DNA from: Flammeovirga agarivorans
GTDB taxonomy: Bacteria > Bacteroidota > Bacteroidia > Cytophagales > Flammeovirgaceae
Assembly (NCBI RefSeq): GCF_012641475.1
Contig: NZ_JABAIL010000002.1
Coordinates: 321,449-385,448 of the forward strand
Length of the DNA: 64,000 bases
Reading direction: 5' to 3'
In this document: piece after piece, positions 16,701 through 25,807 of the stretch
Layout: each line of letters begins with the position of its first letter
How positions within the stretch are numbered: the first letter of the stretch is position 1
Translations under genes and position numbers: made by a program
The notes under the pieces: model-generated
What the model was told of the DNA's origin: nothing
What the model saw: only the letters and a program-made list of their open reading frames with translations
Databases searched by the model: none

Positions 16701-17154
16701 TATCATAGCCTACTGTTTTCTTGTGTAGTGTATTTATTGTTCTCAATAAGATTTCGGCCTTATCTTCTTCCCCTATAATTAGATAAGTACCCACTAGGAA
16801 ATTTGTCGCCAAACAGTAATCAGGATACATTGATCCTGCCGAATTATCCATGACATCAAGTGACTTCTTAAAATATCGAATGGCTTCTTGGTAGTTTTGT
16901 TTCTCTACATAGATTCTACCTAAATAAATATAAGGCAATACTAGCTTGATGCTATACTCATCGTCCGTTTCTCTTAATACTCTTTCTATACTGTAGATCA
17001 GATAGTTTTCAGCTTTATCTAGTTGACCTTGAGTACGGTATTCGTTTAAAATATTATGATCAAATACAGGCTTAAACTCTTGTCCAAAAGCATGTAATGA
17101 TACGAATATAAACAGCAGTAATATAGTTCTATAAATAGTTTTTTGGGGCATCAA
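13723..17154 (-). CDS. Secreted TPR-CHAT protein, downstream copy
   Basis: 1143 residues: signal peptide (about 1-24), tetratricopeptide repeats over roughly 30-640, a linker, then a C-terminal CHAT domain. The caspase-like dyad is intact: His993 in VATHGFF and Cys1058 in LSACNTG. The usual downstream motifs follow (GITSLQYAFSVAGA, SLWNVDD). CHAT domains are clan CD cysteine peptidases, many acting in effector or separase-like roles; the TPR array would bind a partner. The signal peptide places it outside the cytoplasm, unlike CRISPR-linked TPR-CHAT. It lies 38 bases after a paralogue on the same strand, so they form an operon. The substrate is unknown. Confidence 0.85.
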   Translation of the reverse strand: MMPQKTIYRTILLLFIFVSLHAFGQEFKPVFDHNILNEYRTQGQLDKAENYLIYSIERVLRETDDEYSIKLVLPYIYLGRIYVEKQNYQEAIRYFKKSLDVMDNSAGSMYPDYCLATNFLVGTYLIIGEEDKAEILLRTINTLHKKTVGYDNPIYSMTLFNEGFLHGLNGDIVLSDQKFKQSLSMMKDYKIEQDFYLNFTSYQIYWAKMMLQQGRFNKAETLLATIKKDLEKNELQNTSQYLLMLTVLGDCYAKTEDFEKAIEVYKQAKERAIHVLGKNQILYANILSLMATVNKKMSHYQLATENLKEALQIYSLRNYHQSAYKRAQLELVNVYLIIGEYEIASFHMRDVSKYIKKSGDIYLFYLVTKARQEFLNGNFVQHEILLSEFYNLMDNRMEKYHDEYTISVSIYVDYNFLYGNPVDGREKLFENYRYLVSTGKTHTTAYSIYQYNLAWNLVEKGDYKLAEESFKQAEKIISKKFSQDHAFMLMVFGLKGWSLSKQEKYREAINYYDKAIKIAKENYLSDTEVHVVRLKFLKAKALVQLKKYEEAKTIFNAILYRCDENTVIYASLLAHLAYLYSIKGDDEQMISYMKQALQNRLSFYQKTLLYSNEQERVLFLKRTNDVGDIFNAIIYDKGEAITPEILNLYINFNIANKTILKYRSKISKKKLIALEKIKGEGAIFPYLEKLIQLRSQLSCLYFMSDEERIQQREHPIELKQRVVELEKSLLLASSEIEINDEESQIKNWHDIQNKLEESESFVEVIKVYDYNKKDVEYFATILIKNKSYPFIVRIGEEEDLLQLIEKSEDWYKETERQSRGIRINKPTGERAYASLWEPIQVKLDSLLPNHSTILFCPYGIYNKVNINTFQNPVTKKFLIQEEEIILMSTALELGDFKRENTFSKDDYAVLLGAPVFNNTSNNDDERGAPTLKGVGNIQVPITNLPGTEKEIKKIDEILVNKGWETEVYLNKKATEKNIKQLKRSPYILHVATHGFFLQSENVVTDYNLLRSGLFLSESSNLNDTLTLDYSEGIDGILSAFEVTGLNLDKTELVVLSACNTGVVSNEDDDGITSLQYAFSVAGAHTFITSLWNVDDIFTVKLMSKFYELWLLYGDKYKAFRDAQLQLLSEEPDPYYWGSFIMIE

Positions 17155-17192
17155 TAGTAATCAGGTGATTTGCTCTTTAATTAAGTTACGAA

Positions 17193-20100
17193 TTAATTTA
17201 TCATCACAAAAGCTCCCCAGAAGTAAGGCCTTTTATAACGGGCCATAATATCTAATTGAGCTTGGTAAAAAGCCTTATGTCGATCTCCCATTACATTCCA
17301 ATGCTCATAGAATTTTGTCATTAACTCTTTCGTTGCTCTGTCATCAACACTCCATAAACTCATCACAACAGAATGTACTCCAGCAATAGAAAACGCATAT
17401 TGTAAACCGGAAATCCCTTCTCCTTCGGTCACCTCAGAAACACCCGATTGACAAGCAGACAATATCAGAAGCTCAGTATTGGATAAATTTAACCCTGCCA
17501 CTTCGTAAGCAGTCAAAATACCATCAAGGCCTGAATTATAAATTTCATTTAAGCTTTTAGTATCAGTCTGAATAAACTCTGAGAAGAATAAGCCTGATCG
17601 GAGCATTGGGTTATTGGAGACAGAATACCTCATTTTATTTAGAAAGAATCCATGAGTTGCTATATGCAATACCGTTGGAGAAGTCTTCAAGGTCTTAATT
17701 AATTCTTCGGTGGCTGCTTCTCTTGTAAAAACTTCTACTTTCCAATTATTTTTCATCAATAACTTTTCAGAAATTTCTATCTCTTCCCCAGTTCCGGGCA
17801 GTTCGTCTAATTGGATTTTCAGACCTTTACTTTTTGTTGCTCTAGTACCATTCTCGGAAAGATTGTTTTCTTCAAACACCGGATTACCTATTAATACAGC
17901 ATTTTTCTTCCTGGGCATCTCTTGGTTTCTCGTACTACTTAGTAATTCTGTAGAACCATTTAATTGTTTGATATATTCTTCTTGAATAAGGTATTGCTCC
18001 GTCATTTCGTTCTGAAGTGTGTTTACATTAATGAGGTTGTATATACCATCAGCTATAAAATAAATTGTATTGTACTTTTCCTTTCGTGTTTTGAGAAAGT
18101 TTGAAATTGGTTTCCAATAAATTTTATAGGGACTACTTTCTTCTTCAGCTTCTACCATCACCATATTTCTACCTAAAGGTGTAGATTTTCTTTGGTAGAT
18201 TGAAAACGCCTCATTTTCTAATTGTTCACTCTTCCCAATAGGTACATACATAGGATACTCTGCATTCTTATCCACTACTAGTGCAATATATCTAGATGTA
18301 TTACCTAGTGATGTTCGTAGCTTTACTATCTCTATAACTACTTCACCTTCTTTTAATACATTTTTGATATCCTTCCAGCCTTTATAAATAAGATCAGACT
18401 GTTGATTGACATAAGCATTACTCGCCAAAACTAGAGACTTTTCTAGGTTATTGATATTATCTAACAATAAGTAAGGATCAACTCCCAGTTCTTTTCGTTG
18501 TTGTACCGACATATAATTTAATGCTGCAATACCATCTCTAAGCGATAACATTTTACTTAGATAAGCGGGAAAACCTTGGGCAACTCTATCGTCTTTATAC
18601 TTGTATAAGTGCTTATTTCTTTCTCTTGTTTCGACCAAAAAGAAGCTTCTAAATTTTAAGTGGATATCATAACAGTTTTTCAACATCAAAGGAGTTACAT
18701 TATCTCCCATCATGTACATAATATCATAGAAGACATCAAATAAGCTTCCTGTTTGGTGTAGGTACTTAATCTTATCTTGAGAGCTAGAATATTTCATGGT
18801 ATTATCATAAAATTTCAAGCGTGCTTGGATGGCCGAGATAATCATCTCTTCTGCTTTATCCCAATTTCCTAACAATGCGTTAGTGTAGGCAATACCACCA
18901 TTCACCATAGTATCCAAGATAGTTCCCGTTGTCACCTTTTCATCCAACTCTATAAAAATATCTAAGGCGTCTTGGTATTTTTGTTCTTTTATGAGGAGGT
19001 TAGCATAACTGATTTGGGTGTAAATAAAATGAACATCATATGCAGTTACTTTTTCTTTAAAGATTGAAAATGCAATACCGAAATAATAATTCGCTGAATC
19101 TAATTTCCCTTGTTCTGAATAAATATTTGCAAGTTCTTCACTATTGTATGCCTTTAAAATCGATGTATCAAGGTTTAAGAAATCAATGAGTTCATTTGAT
19201 GATTTTAGATTTGAAATAGCTTCTTTAGTAGCTCCCTTTCTCCTATCAGTAAAACCTTTACAATACAGAGTCTCAGCAAAATTTAAAGTAGAATCTTGAT
19301 CAATTCTCTTTAATAGCTTAATCCCTTTATTAATAATATTTTCAGCCTTATCTGTTCTTCCTGTGTAAGCCAAAAGTTCGACGTAATCGAGATTTGTTTC
19401 TAAAAAGAAGCGAGTATGAGTCATGTTCTTATCAAGCATTCTTGCTAGAGTTTGAGAGAAAATCAGCTCGGATTCTACAAATTCTCCCTTAATGATCAAT
19501 AAGCGGGCAGTTGTTATTTGAAAAGCATCATTTTGCTTTACCTCTTCTTCTCCTACTGCTTGTTGAATAGTGTTGAGATAATCCTCAGCCAGTTTATACT
19601 CTCCCCTTTTTAGTGCTACATTGGCTAAAATCACTAAACAAGATGTATATCTGACTACCTCTGTTTCATCCATCTTATAGATTTCACTGGCCGATTCCAG
19701 CAAAGGAGTAGCTTTATCAAATTGACTAATTTCAGCATATAGATTACCTATACGTTCTTCTACTGCGGCATATGCAAAATGATTTGTCCCTACCATCTTC
19801 TTCACATGAAATTCAGCATCTTTATAACTTTCCAATGCTTTATCATAGAAACCTGCTAAGCGATAAGCATCTCCCAAAACCAACAAACATCTGCTATAAT
19901 TAGGGGAATTCTCTCTTTTTTTTGCGTCTAATTCACTTAATGTCTTCTGCATCAAATCAATTGCTTGATCATGTCGAAAAGAAATAGAATAAAGATGTGA
20001 CAAATGAATATCCACCTCTTCAAAGTCTTTATCAAAAGACCTTCTATATTTCATATTTATGGCTATTCTTTTAGCATCAAGCATATATTGTTCAGCCTTC

Positions 20101-20612
20101 TCGAAACTTCCCTCATAAGAATAAATCATACCCCAATTCATTAGATAATGGGCATAATTAATAGAATTTTGACCTATCGTTTTATCGATAATAATCTTAA
20201 TCTCTTTTAAAAGTTTCTTTGGGTATTCAACTTGTCCTAATCGAATATAACACGTCGCTAAATAATTTAAAGAAATTGCATAATCAGGGTATAACCATCC
20301 TGTGGTTTCTTCTAAAATATCTGCAGAATATTGAAAATGATTTAAGGCCTCTCCGTACTCTTGGCGTTCTAAACAAACTCTACCTAAAGAGAACCTTGCT
20401 ATGTTTTCATGGATAGACATTTCTCCATGTTGTGCTTGCATAGCTTCTACCCATTCCCAAGAGTTTTTCTTTGCCAGATCTAATTCCCCTTTATTGATAA
20501 GGGTTTGGATTGCTTCCATTGTAAATGGATTTCCAAAATCTTCTGCTTTGAGACTTTTAGGAATTAATAAAACAATTAGTAATAAAAATATTGTTCGTAG
20601 AGTGTGGGTCAT
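17193..20612 (-). CDS. Secreted TPR-CHAT protein, upstream copy
   Basis: 1139 residues with the same architecture as its neighbour: signal peptide (about 1-23, ending LKA), TPR array to about 620, CHAT domain at the C-terminus. The dyad is His987 (IATHGFF) and Cys1054 (LSACQSG), followed by GISGLQYAFSIAGV and SLWSVDD. Sequence outside the CHAT core has diverged considerably from the other copy while the length is almost equal, so the duplication is not recent. It is first in the two-gene operon. Alternatives such as a non-proteolytic scaffold are less likely because both catalytic residues are kept. Confidence 0.85.
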   Translation of the reverse strand: MTHTLRTIFLLLIVLLIPKSLKAEDFGNPFTMEAIQTLINKGELDLAKKNSWEWVEAMQAQHGEMSIHENIARFSLGRVCLERQEYGEALNHFQYSADILEETTGWLYPDYAISLNYLATCYIRLGQVEYPKKLLKEIKIIIDKTIGQNSINYAHYLMNWGMIYSYEGSFEKAEQYMLDAKRIAINMKYRRSFDKDFEEVDIHLSHLYSISFRHDQAIDLMQKTLSELDAKKRENSPNYSRCLLVLGDAYRLAGFYDKALESYKDAEFHVKKMVGTNHFAYAAVEERIGNLYAEISQFDKATPLLESASEIYKMDETEVVRYTSCLVILANVALKRGEYKLAEDYLNTIQQAVGEEEVKQNDAFQITTARLLIIKGEFVESELIFSQTLARMLDKNMTHTRFFLETNLDYVELLAYTGRTDKAENIINKGIKLLKRIDQDSTLNFAETLYCKGFTDRRKGATKEAISNLKSSNELIDFLNLDTSILKAYNSEELANIYSEQGKLDSANYYFGIAFSIFKEKVTAYDVHFIYTQISYANLLIKEQKYQDALDIFIELDEKVTTGTILDTMVNGGIAYTNALLGNWDKAEEMIISAIQARLKFYDNTMKYSSSQDKIKYLHQTGSLFDVFYDIMYMMGDNVTPLMLKNCYDIHLKFRSFFLVETRERNKHLYKYKDDRVAQGFPAYLSKMLSLRDGIAALNYMSVQQRKELGVDPYLLLDNINNLEKSLVLASNAYVNQQSDLIYKGWKDIKNVLKEGEVVIEIVKLRTSLGNTSRYIALVVDKNAEYPMYVPIGKSEQLENEAFSIYQRKSTPLGRNMVMVEAEEESSPYKIYWKPISNFLKTRKEKYNTIYFIADGIYNLINVNTLQNEMTEQYLIQEEYIKQLNGSTELLSSTRNQEMPRKKNAVLIGNPVFEENNLSENGTRATKSKGLKIQLDELPGTGEEIEISEKLLMKNNWKVEVFTREAATEELIKTLKTSPTVLHIATHGFFLNKMRYSVSNNPMLRSGLFFSEFIQTDTKSLNEIYNSGLDGILTAYEVAGLNLSNTELLILSACQSGVSEVTEGEGISGLQYAFSIAGVHSVVMSLWSVDDRATKELMTKFYEHWNVMGDRHKAFYQAQLDIMARYKRPYFWGAFVMIN

Positions 20613-20814
20613 TTCTGTGTAGTTCTATACCAAGTCTATATAAAATTGAAGAGAAGTAATTTACTATTAAAAAATCATAAAACAGTACTTTTTTATGATT
20701 TTCAATGACCAAAATTGATAAAAACAGTGTCCTGTATTTAAGCTATTGAAACACTTTAATGTTAATAATATGGAATTTTAACTTAAAAATGATACATTTT
20801 AGAAACATTGTAAC

Positions 20815-20822
20815 TATTTTTG
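20815..20822 (+). promoter_or_regulatory. -7 element for the small membrane protein gene
   Basis: TATTTTTG is an exact TAnnTTTG match, 38 bases before the ATG at 20861. A T-rich stretch near 20797-20800 could act as a weak -33 element. Confidence 0.45.
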
Positions 20823-20860
20823 TGAAATATATTTCAATTGCTTAAAATGATTCGACACAT

Positions 20861-21058
20861 ATGGAAACAATTATTCTTACATTTATCACCATTATTGCCA
20901 TTTACAGTGCTATTAAAATCACTTCTTGGTATAAATATTTAGGTTTAAGCTCAGTAGAAGCCATTTCACTTTCTATTTTAACATCTTTCTTTATGGTGAT
21001 TACTGTAGGGAAGTTAGTAAAGGAAGTATTAGTAGGTTTACATTATTTACCTGCATAA
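20861..21058 (+). CDS. Small membrane protein of unknown function
   Basis: 65 residues with two hydrophobic segments (about 3-17 and 33-60) and a short polar loop. I do not recognise a family. Support for a real gene is the well-placed promoter element and codon use like the neighbours. Its end overlaps the end of the convergent phosphopantetheinyl transferase gene by 16 bases. Confidence 0.5.
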   Translation: METIILTFITIIAIYSAIKITSWYKYLGLSSVEAISLSILTSFFMVITVGKLVKEVLVGLHYLPA

Positions 21059-21672
21059 CAAATAGCAATAGCCACTTCATTTCCGATAGTTTTTAAGTCA
21101 AATTCCCAGTTATTATCTTCCCCAATTTGTAATTGCCATTTACCATTCACGTACCAAAAGCTGAAATTGTCTAATAAATAGGATTTATCTGTTGCCTTGA
21201 TGAAAGCCTCTTTCATTGTAAACAGCTGAAAAAGAGCAATTTTTCTCGCATCCTCATTTTGAATAGATTTTATCTCATTAATTTCTTGTTCTGATAAAAA
21301 CCATTTCAATTTATCCTCATCCAGTTTTGAAATAGGCTCTAGGTCTATACCTATTGGCTGTTGTGATGTTACTACTACTAAGTACCCGTTACTATGTGAA
21401 ATATTGAAGTGATAGTTTTTCTTTCCATAAATATTTGAGAGGAATGGTTTCCCATTTTTTGTGTATGAAAAAGAAATTTGTTTTGGTTTAAGTCCTAATT
21501 CTTTTGCTAGAATGTGTTTTAGGAAAGTTCTTGCTTTTAAAAACTCCTCTTTTTTTATCGGAGAAATAAATCGTTTGTATCGTTTAAGTTCATCCCCATC
21601 TAATAATGCAAGTTCTCCTTGAATCGAATCAACAGTAGTCGTGTTTAAATTATATGGTTTTGTATCTGTCAT
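21043..21672 (-). CDS. 4'-phosphopantetheinyl transferase (Sfp type)
   Basis: 209 residues. Transfers phosphopantetheine from CoA to carrier proteins (ACP, PCP). The family motifs are in order: GKPFL (about 74-78), NISHS (90-94), GID-LE with Asp110 and Glu112 as Mg ligands, and FTMKEAFIKA (151-160) with Glu155 and Lys159. The length is typical of the Sfp/HetI group. No PKS or NRPS genes are in the window, so it may be the general ACP-activating enzyme or serve a distant cluster. Confidence 0.9.
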   Translation of the reverse strand: MTDTKPYNLNTTTVDSIQGELALLDGDELKRYKRFISPIKKEEFLKARTFLKHILAKELGLKPKQISFSYTKNGKPFLSNIYGKKNYHFNISHSNGYLVVVTSQQPIGIDLEPISKLDEDKLKWFLSEQEINEIKSIQNEDARKIALFQLFTMKEAFIKATDKSYLLDNFSFWYVNGKWQLQIGEDNNWEFDLKTIGNEVAIAICYAGK

Positions 21673-21852
21673 AAATCAGGTCTTGAAAATTAACTTTCTA
21701 ATACGAGTAAAGAGTTAATTTAAATGATTAGTCTTTCTCTGAATTTTAAATTAACATCCAAAGCGTCCAAATTTCCAAATAATAGATCGATATTTTCGAT
21801 GCTTTTGTGAGTGACTAATCTTTAAATTTTCCTATTCGTAAAAAACTCTTGA

Positions 21853-21890
21853 TAAAAAAACACCTCATCCTTAATAAAAAGAATGAGGTA
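21853..21890 (-). terminator. Terminator for the receptor-lipoprotein pair
   Basis: On the minus strand ACCTCATTC pairs with GGATGAGGT around a short loop and is followed by seven T. It lies just past the lipoprotein stop. Confidence 0.75.
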
Positions 21891-21912
21891 TAAGGTGATA
21901 TAGAAATTGATA

Positions 21913-23484
21913 TTATTTTAGAAGACCATTTGCAATTACTTCTTCATCAGATTGTCTAATCAGACGATAATGTCCTGCCCTTTCAAGCAATTGATCATAA
22001 TTAATAGAGTCTCCATTTACATCTACATTGATGATATCTTCTTCGTATGTTGGGTCATTGTATCTTTCATCCAAAATACCTACCAATGCTACCTGAGCAG
22101 CACTTTCATCCGTATAATCTGTACCCTCATATAAATAGATTCTATATGATTCACTTTCTTCTAAAAACTCTGAATAGCTACTCTTAAAAAATGCCATCCC
22201 ATTGATTCTTTCATGCATCTCAATAGTAAATTCTTCTCCAGAGTAATCAATATGATTAAAATTAAATACGGAGATCGTATGTGTTCCATTTAATGCTGAT
22301 GTTCCTACATCTGATAATGCGAAGTATTCTGTTCCATTATATTCAGGATCACTATCTTTATTCATTCTTACAGAATATTCAGAAGAGATAATTTCGTTAT
22401 ATGTTATTGGCGTACCGTCTTTTCTCTCTCTAAGGTCAAAATAGATCACTTCATCTGTATCTACTTTTGTTTTACCCAAGTGAGCTAGAATTACACCTTG
22501 TTCAAAGTAATTATCATCATTTAGATTGATCACAAAAGATGAATAAGGCTTAGAATCTCCAGTCATTTGATGAGAGAACAGTACATTTCCATTTACACGC
22601 TCTTCAAACTTCACCCATCCATTAATAAAATCTTCACTACCAGGTTTTGCAAAATCATACATCATTACTTCACCTGTTAATTCATTCCCTCCTACATCAG
22701 CTTTACCATAATATCCTTCACCTTGGACTATAGGCTTCTTTTCAATCAATAAAAAAGCATCTTCTATTGAAGCTGGTGTACTATATTCCTCAGGTAAATT
22801 AGTATAGCTATTATTATCAGAGAACATAGGAATGTTGGCCAATTCGATAAATGGATTATCAGTTTTTACTCCAGAGTTTTTAGTTCCTTCATAAAGGTCT
22901 ATCACATATTCATATTGATTGTCCGGGTTTACAAGATTGACTCCGACTAACATAGGTCCGTCTGTTCTAGGAATGAATGTAGAATAACCTACGACTTCAC
23001 CAGAAGCATTCGTTATTTCGTACGTTTTCTCCCCATCATAATCAAACTCATTTGTCCCTAATTCTGTGATGGATTCGATATTTAGGTCATTTTCTTTTTT
23101 GATTACTCTTAAGTGAGCATTTATTTGAGTTAACTCTTGGTAAGTATATTTTTCTGATAAATCAGTAATAGATTCTGTTTCACCTTCTGCAATTGGTGTC
23201 AGCGTTTCAATAGAAGTTGCCGAAAGGTCAATTGAACCATTATATAATTGCACTTGATATTCTTCAGAGGCTGCCTGATCTAATGTAACTCTAAGTATAA
23301 TTTTTCCATCTTCATCTTCTTCCAAATTTACCGTACCATTGTACGTAAATTCTTCTGGTTGAATCATTTTATAAGATTTCGATACAATAGGTTGGTTACT
23401 TGGTATTGGATTCTCTTCATTATCACAAGAGATAAATCCAATTGTAAAAATTAGAAGTAATAAGGTAGATTTAATATAATTCAT
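21913..23484 (-). CDS. Repeat-containing surface lipoprotein of unknown function
   Basis: About 523 residues. The start at 23484 gives a classic lipoprotein signal (MNYIKSTLLLLIFTIGFISC, Cys20); an ATG nine codons earlier is possible but adds a charged stretch. The mature part seems to be four related modules of roughly 110-130 residues, each opening with a Y-(N/D/G)-G strand, carrying a (V/I)xLYEGT- or (E/R)ERxNG-like strand and ending in LxEK/YRLIR. The repeats vaguely recall CHRD-type domains, but I cannot assign a family. It follows an outer-membrane receptor gene by 113 bases and shares its terminator, which suggests a surface partner of that receptor. Confidence 0.6.
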   Translation of the reverse strand: MNYIKSTLLLLIFTIGFISCDNEENPIPSNQPIVSKSYKMIQPEEFTYNGTVNLEEDEDGKIILRVTLDQAASEEYQVQLYNGSIDLSATSIETLTPIAEGETESITDLSEKYTYQELTQINAHLRVIKKENDLNIESITELGTNEFDYDGEKTYEITNASGEVVGYSTFIPRTDGPMLVGVNLVNPDNQYEYVIDLYEGTKNSGVKTDNPFIELANIPMFSDNNSYTNLPEEYSTPASIEDAFLLIEKKPIVQGEGYYGKADVGGNELTGEVMMYDFAKPGSEDFINGWVKFEERVNGNVLFSHQMTGDSKPYSSFVINLNDDNYFEQGVILAHLGKTKVDTDEVIYFDLRERKDGTPITYNEIISSEYSVRMNKDSDPEYNGTEYFALSDVGTSALNGTHTISVFNFNHIDYSGEEFTIEMHERINGMAFFKSSYSEFLEESESYRIYLYEGTDYTDESAAQVALVGILDERYNDPTYEEDIINVDVNGDSINYDQLLERAGHYRLIRQSDEEVIANGLLK

Positions 23485-23597
23485 AGTATCAACAGAGTAA
23501 TTAATTTTCATATACAGTTATAGAACGACAATATTTTGTTCAATGTTTAACTATTTAAATTAATTAACAACATGTGCTATCAATTAGTTCAAGGGTA

Positions 23598-25691
23598 TTA
23601 ATTAAAAATAGCACCTCCTAATTGCTCCTGACTTCCCTTTTGTTTTGATGTTGTTTTATTACCGCCTCCTATTCTGTACCTAAACGTTAATCGGACTACT
23701 TTAGACTCCCAATCATATAGTTTGTCTTCAGAAAAAGTAGGTTGATTTCTAGTCATTGCATATTGTTGAGTATCTAAGACATCATCAACAGAAAGAATTA
23801 AACTGCCTTGACCTTTCATCATAGATTGAGACAACGATGCATTGATAAAATACCTCCCTTTTACATCTCCTTGAGGGTTTTTAGAAGGTGACATGTATTT
23901 ATAAGTCAGTAAAAATTGACTCCCTTTCCATAACTTCATATTTGAAGAAAGCCCGGCATTCCAATTATAACTTGTCTGATAAACACTCTCATCGACGTTT
24001 GTTCCATCAATCATATTATAGTAAATACTTAAATTACCATTGATAGACCACCAATCGTTTAATGTAAGATCGCCTACAACTTCCCAACCTGCATCTACAC
24101 TTTTTTCCATATTTACAACGGTATTAATCATTACACCATTTTCTTCTGTAGTATACCACCTTGCTGGATCTGTGTATAATTTGTAAAATAAAGATGTTTT
24201 GATATTAAACTTTTCTTTATTTATTGCATACCCTATCTCAAATATATCCAAAAATGTGGCATCTAGCTCTGGGTTACCTTGCTGAATATAGCTCGGGTTT
24301 GATGTATCTTCAAAAGGATTAATCATTCTCATCCCTGGACGTTGAACTTTTCTACTATATGAGAAAAATACATTGTCATATTCTCCTAAGCCTTGTTTTA
24401 AGTTGAGACTTGGATAGATCTTGAAGTAATCATTTTCGTATACTTTTGATGGATCTGACTCCAAGTAAGAACGAATAAAGGTTTGCTCTACTCTAACACC
24501 CACCTGATAACTAAATTTATTTTTGTTACCCGATACCATTGCATATCCTGCTGTAACATGTTCATTATAATTGAAGATATTATTTCTATCCTCATTAGGA
24601 ATATAGCCTCCCGTATTTTCGTCATAATCTAAGACATACAACCCCTGAGATTTTCCTCTGTAGGTCTGTTTGAATCCCGTTTCTAATCGTAAACCATTAC
24701 CTAATAGACGAGAATAATCTGTTTGAAAGGCAAAATTATTGAAAGTAGCTGTAGTGTTATTATACTCGGAGGTTCCCATGGTTTTATCTACATCTACATC
24801 TCCAGCTGCAAATGCTAAACTCATGGCTAACTCCTCACCTTCTCTATCCGTTGTATGAAGATAATCTAAACGTCCATCCACCTTAAACTTCTGACCTACA
24901 TTAGTATTGTAAACTGAAGAAGAATCAGGCCTACCTTGATCAATTGTTTCTATTGTTGTGAGGTCTCCGTATCTACCCCAATCAATCCAGACTAAGTTAG
25001 CGGCTACATTTAATGAGTTCTTTTCATTAAAATCATATTGACCGCCAAGTGAAAGGTTATGCTTTTCAAAATTATTATCTCCATAATATTGCTGATCTGT
25101 ATTTTTGAAAGGTTCGTCCTCTCCAAAATTTTTCAGATTAGCATCCATAGAAGTGTACCTATTTTCTTGTTTATAATTATATCCTAAGTTTAAGGATAAC
25201 TTTCCATCTTGTTTGTTTAATCCTATACCAGCATCGTATTTATCATTAGTTCCAGTACCCAATAAAATATTGGCCGAACTACTTTTTAAGTTTGCACTAA
25301 AAGTGGAAATATTAATGATTCCTCCAGTTCCATCAGCATCATATCGAGCAGAAGGGTTAGAGATAATATCGATGTACTCAATATCATCTATGAGAATTTG
25401 TTCTAATATAGGACCATACTCACCAGACTGACTTGCAGGTCTATTATTAATAAAGATTTGGACTCCAGTGTTACCTCTATAACTTACAACACCGTCTGCA
25501 TCTACATCAACAGCGGGTATTAGTTTTAAGGCATCAATGGCATTTCCATCAATGATTTTGATGTTTTTCCCTATTTCATATCGGTCATTATTACTTGGAG
25601 GTTTACTACTTCCAGAGTGTTCTTTCTGAGACTGAGCTAATAATGATGTTCCGTACGATAATAAAATTAACAATAACAGGTTTCGTAGCAT
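23598..25691 (-). CDS. TonB-dependent receptor-like outer membrane beta-barrel protein
   Basis: 697 residues: signal peptide (1-19, LLAQ), a short linker, a plug domain (about 38-135 with IDGNAIDALKLIPAVDVD, GVQIFINNRPA and PSARYDADGTGGIINI), then a 22-strand type beta-barrel of the outer-membrane-protein family 3 (OMP_b-brl_3). The N-terminal carboxypeptidase-like domain common in these receptors is absent and no clear TonB box is seen. The ligand is unknown. It is first in a two-gene unit with the repeat lipoprotein. Confidence 0.8.
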   Translation of the reverse strand: MLRNLLLLILLSYGTSLLAQSQKEHSGSSKPPSNNDRYEIGKNIKIIDGNAIDALKLIPAVDVDADGVVSYRGNTGVQIFINNRPASQSGEYGPILEQILIDDIEYIDIISNPSARYDADGTGGIINISTFSANLKSSSANILLGTGTNDKYDAGIGLNKQDGKLSLNLGYNYKQENRYTSMDANLKNFGEDEPFKNTDQQYYGDNNFEKHNLSLGGQYDFNEKNSLNVAANLVWIDWGRYGDLTTIETIDQGRPDSSSVYNTNVGQKFKVDGRLDYLHTTDREGEELAMSLAFAAGDVDVDKTMGTSEYNNTTATFNNFAFQTDYSRLLGNGLRLETGFKQTYRGKSQGLYVLDYDENTGGYIPNEDRNNIFNYNEHVTAGYAMVSGNKNKFSYQVGVRVEQTFIRSYLESDPSKVYENDYFKIYPSLNLKQGLGEYDNVFFSYSRKVQRPGMRMINPFEDTSNPSYIQQGNPELDATFLDIFEIGYAINKEKFNIKTSLFYKLYTDPARWYTTEENGVMINTVVNMEKSVDAGWEVVGDLTLNDWWSINGNLSIYYNMIDGTNVDESVYQTSYNWNAGLSSNMKLWKGSQFLLTYKYMSPSKNPQGDVKGRYFINASLSQSMMKGQGSLILSVDDVLDTQQYAMTRNQPTFSEDKLYDWESKVVRLTFRYRIGGGNKTTSKQKGSQEQLGGAIFN

Positions 25692-25807
25692 TCGCGTATA
25701 AGTTTACAACAAATAATACGACATCAAACAATATTAAGTATAAACTATTTAATCATGTTTGCAGTTAGAATGTTAATTTTAATACGTAATAATAGAATTT
25801 AACGCAA

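Noticed and set aside
13723-20612. TPR-CHAT genes as part of a CRISPR-linked (gRAMP/Craspase) system
   Set aside because: Both proteins have signal peptides and there is no gRAMP, cas gene or repeat array in the window.
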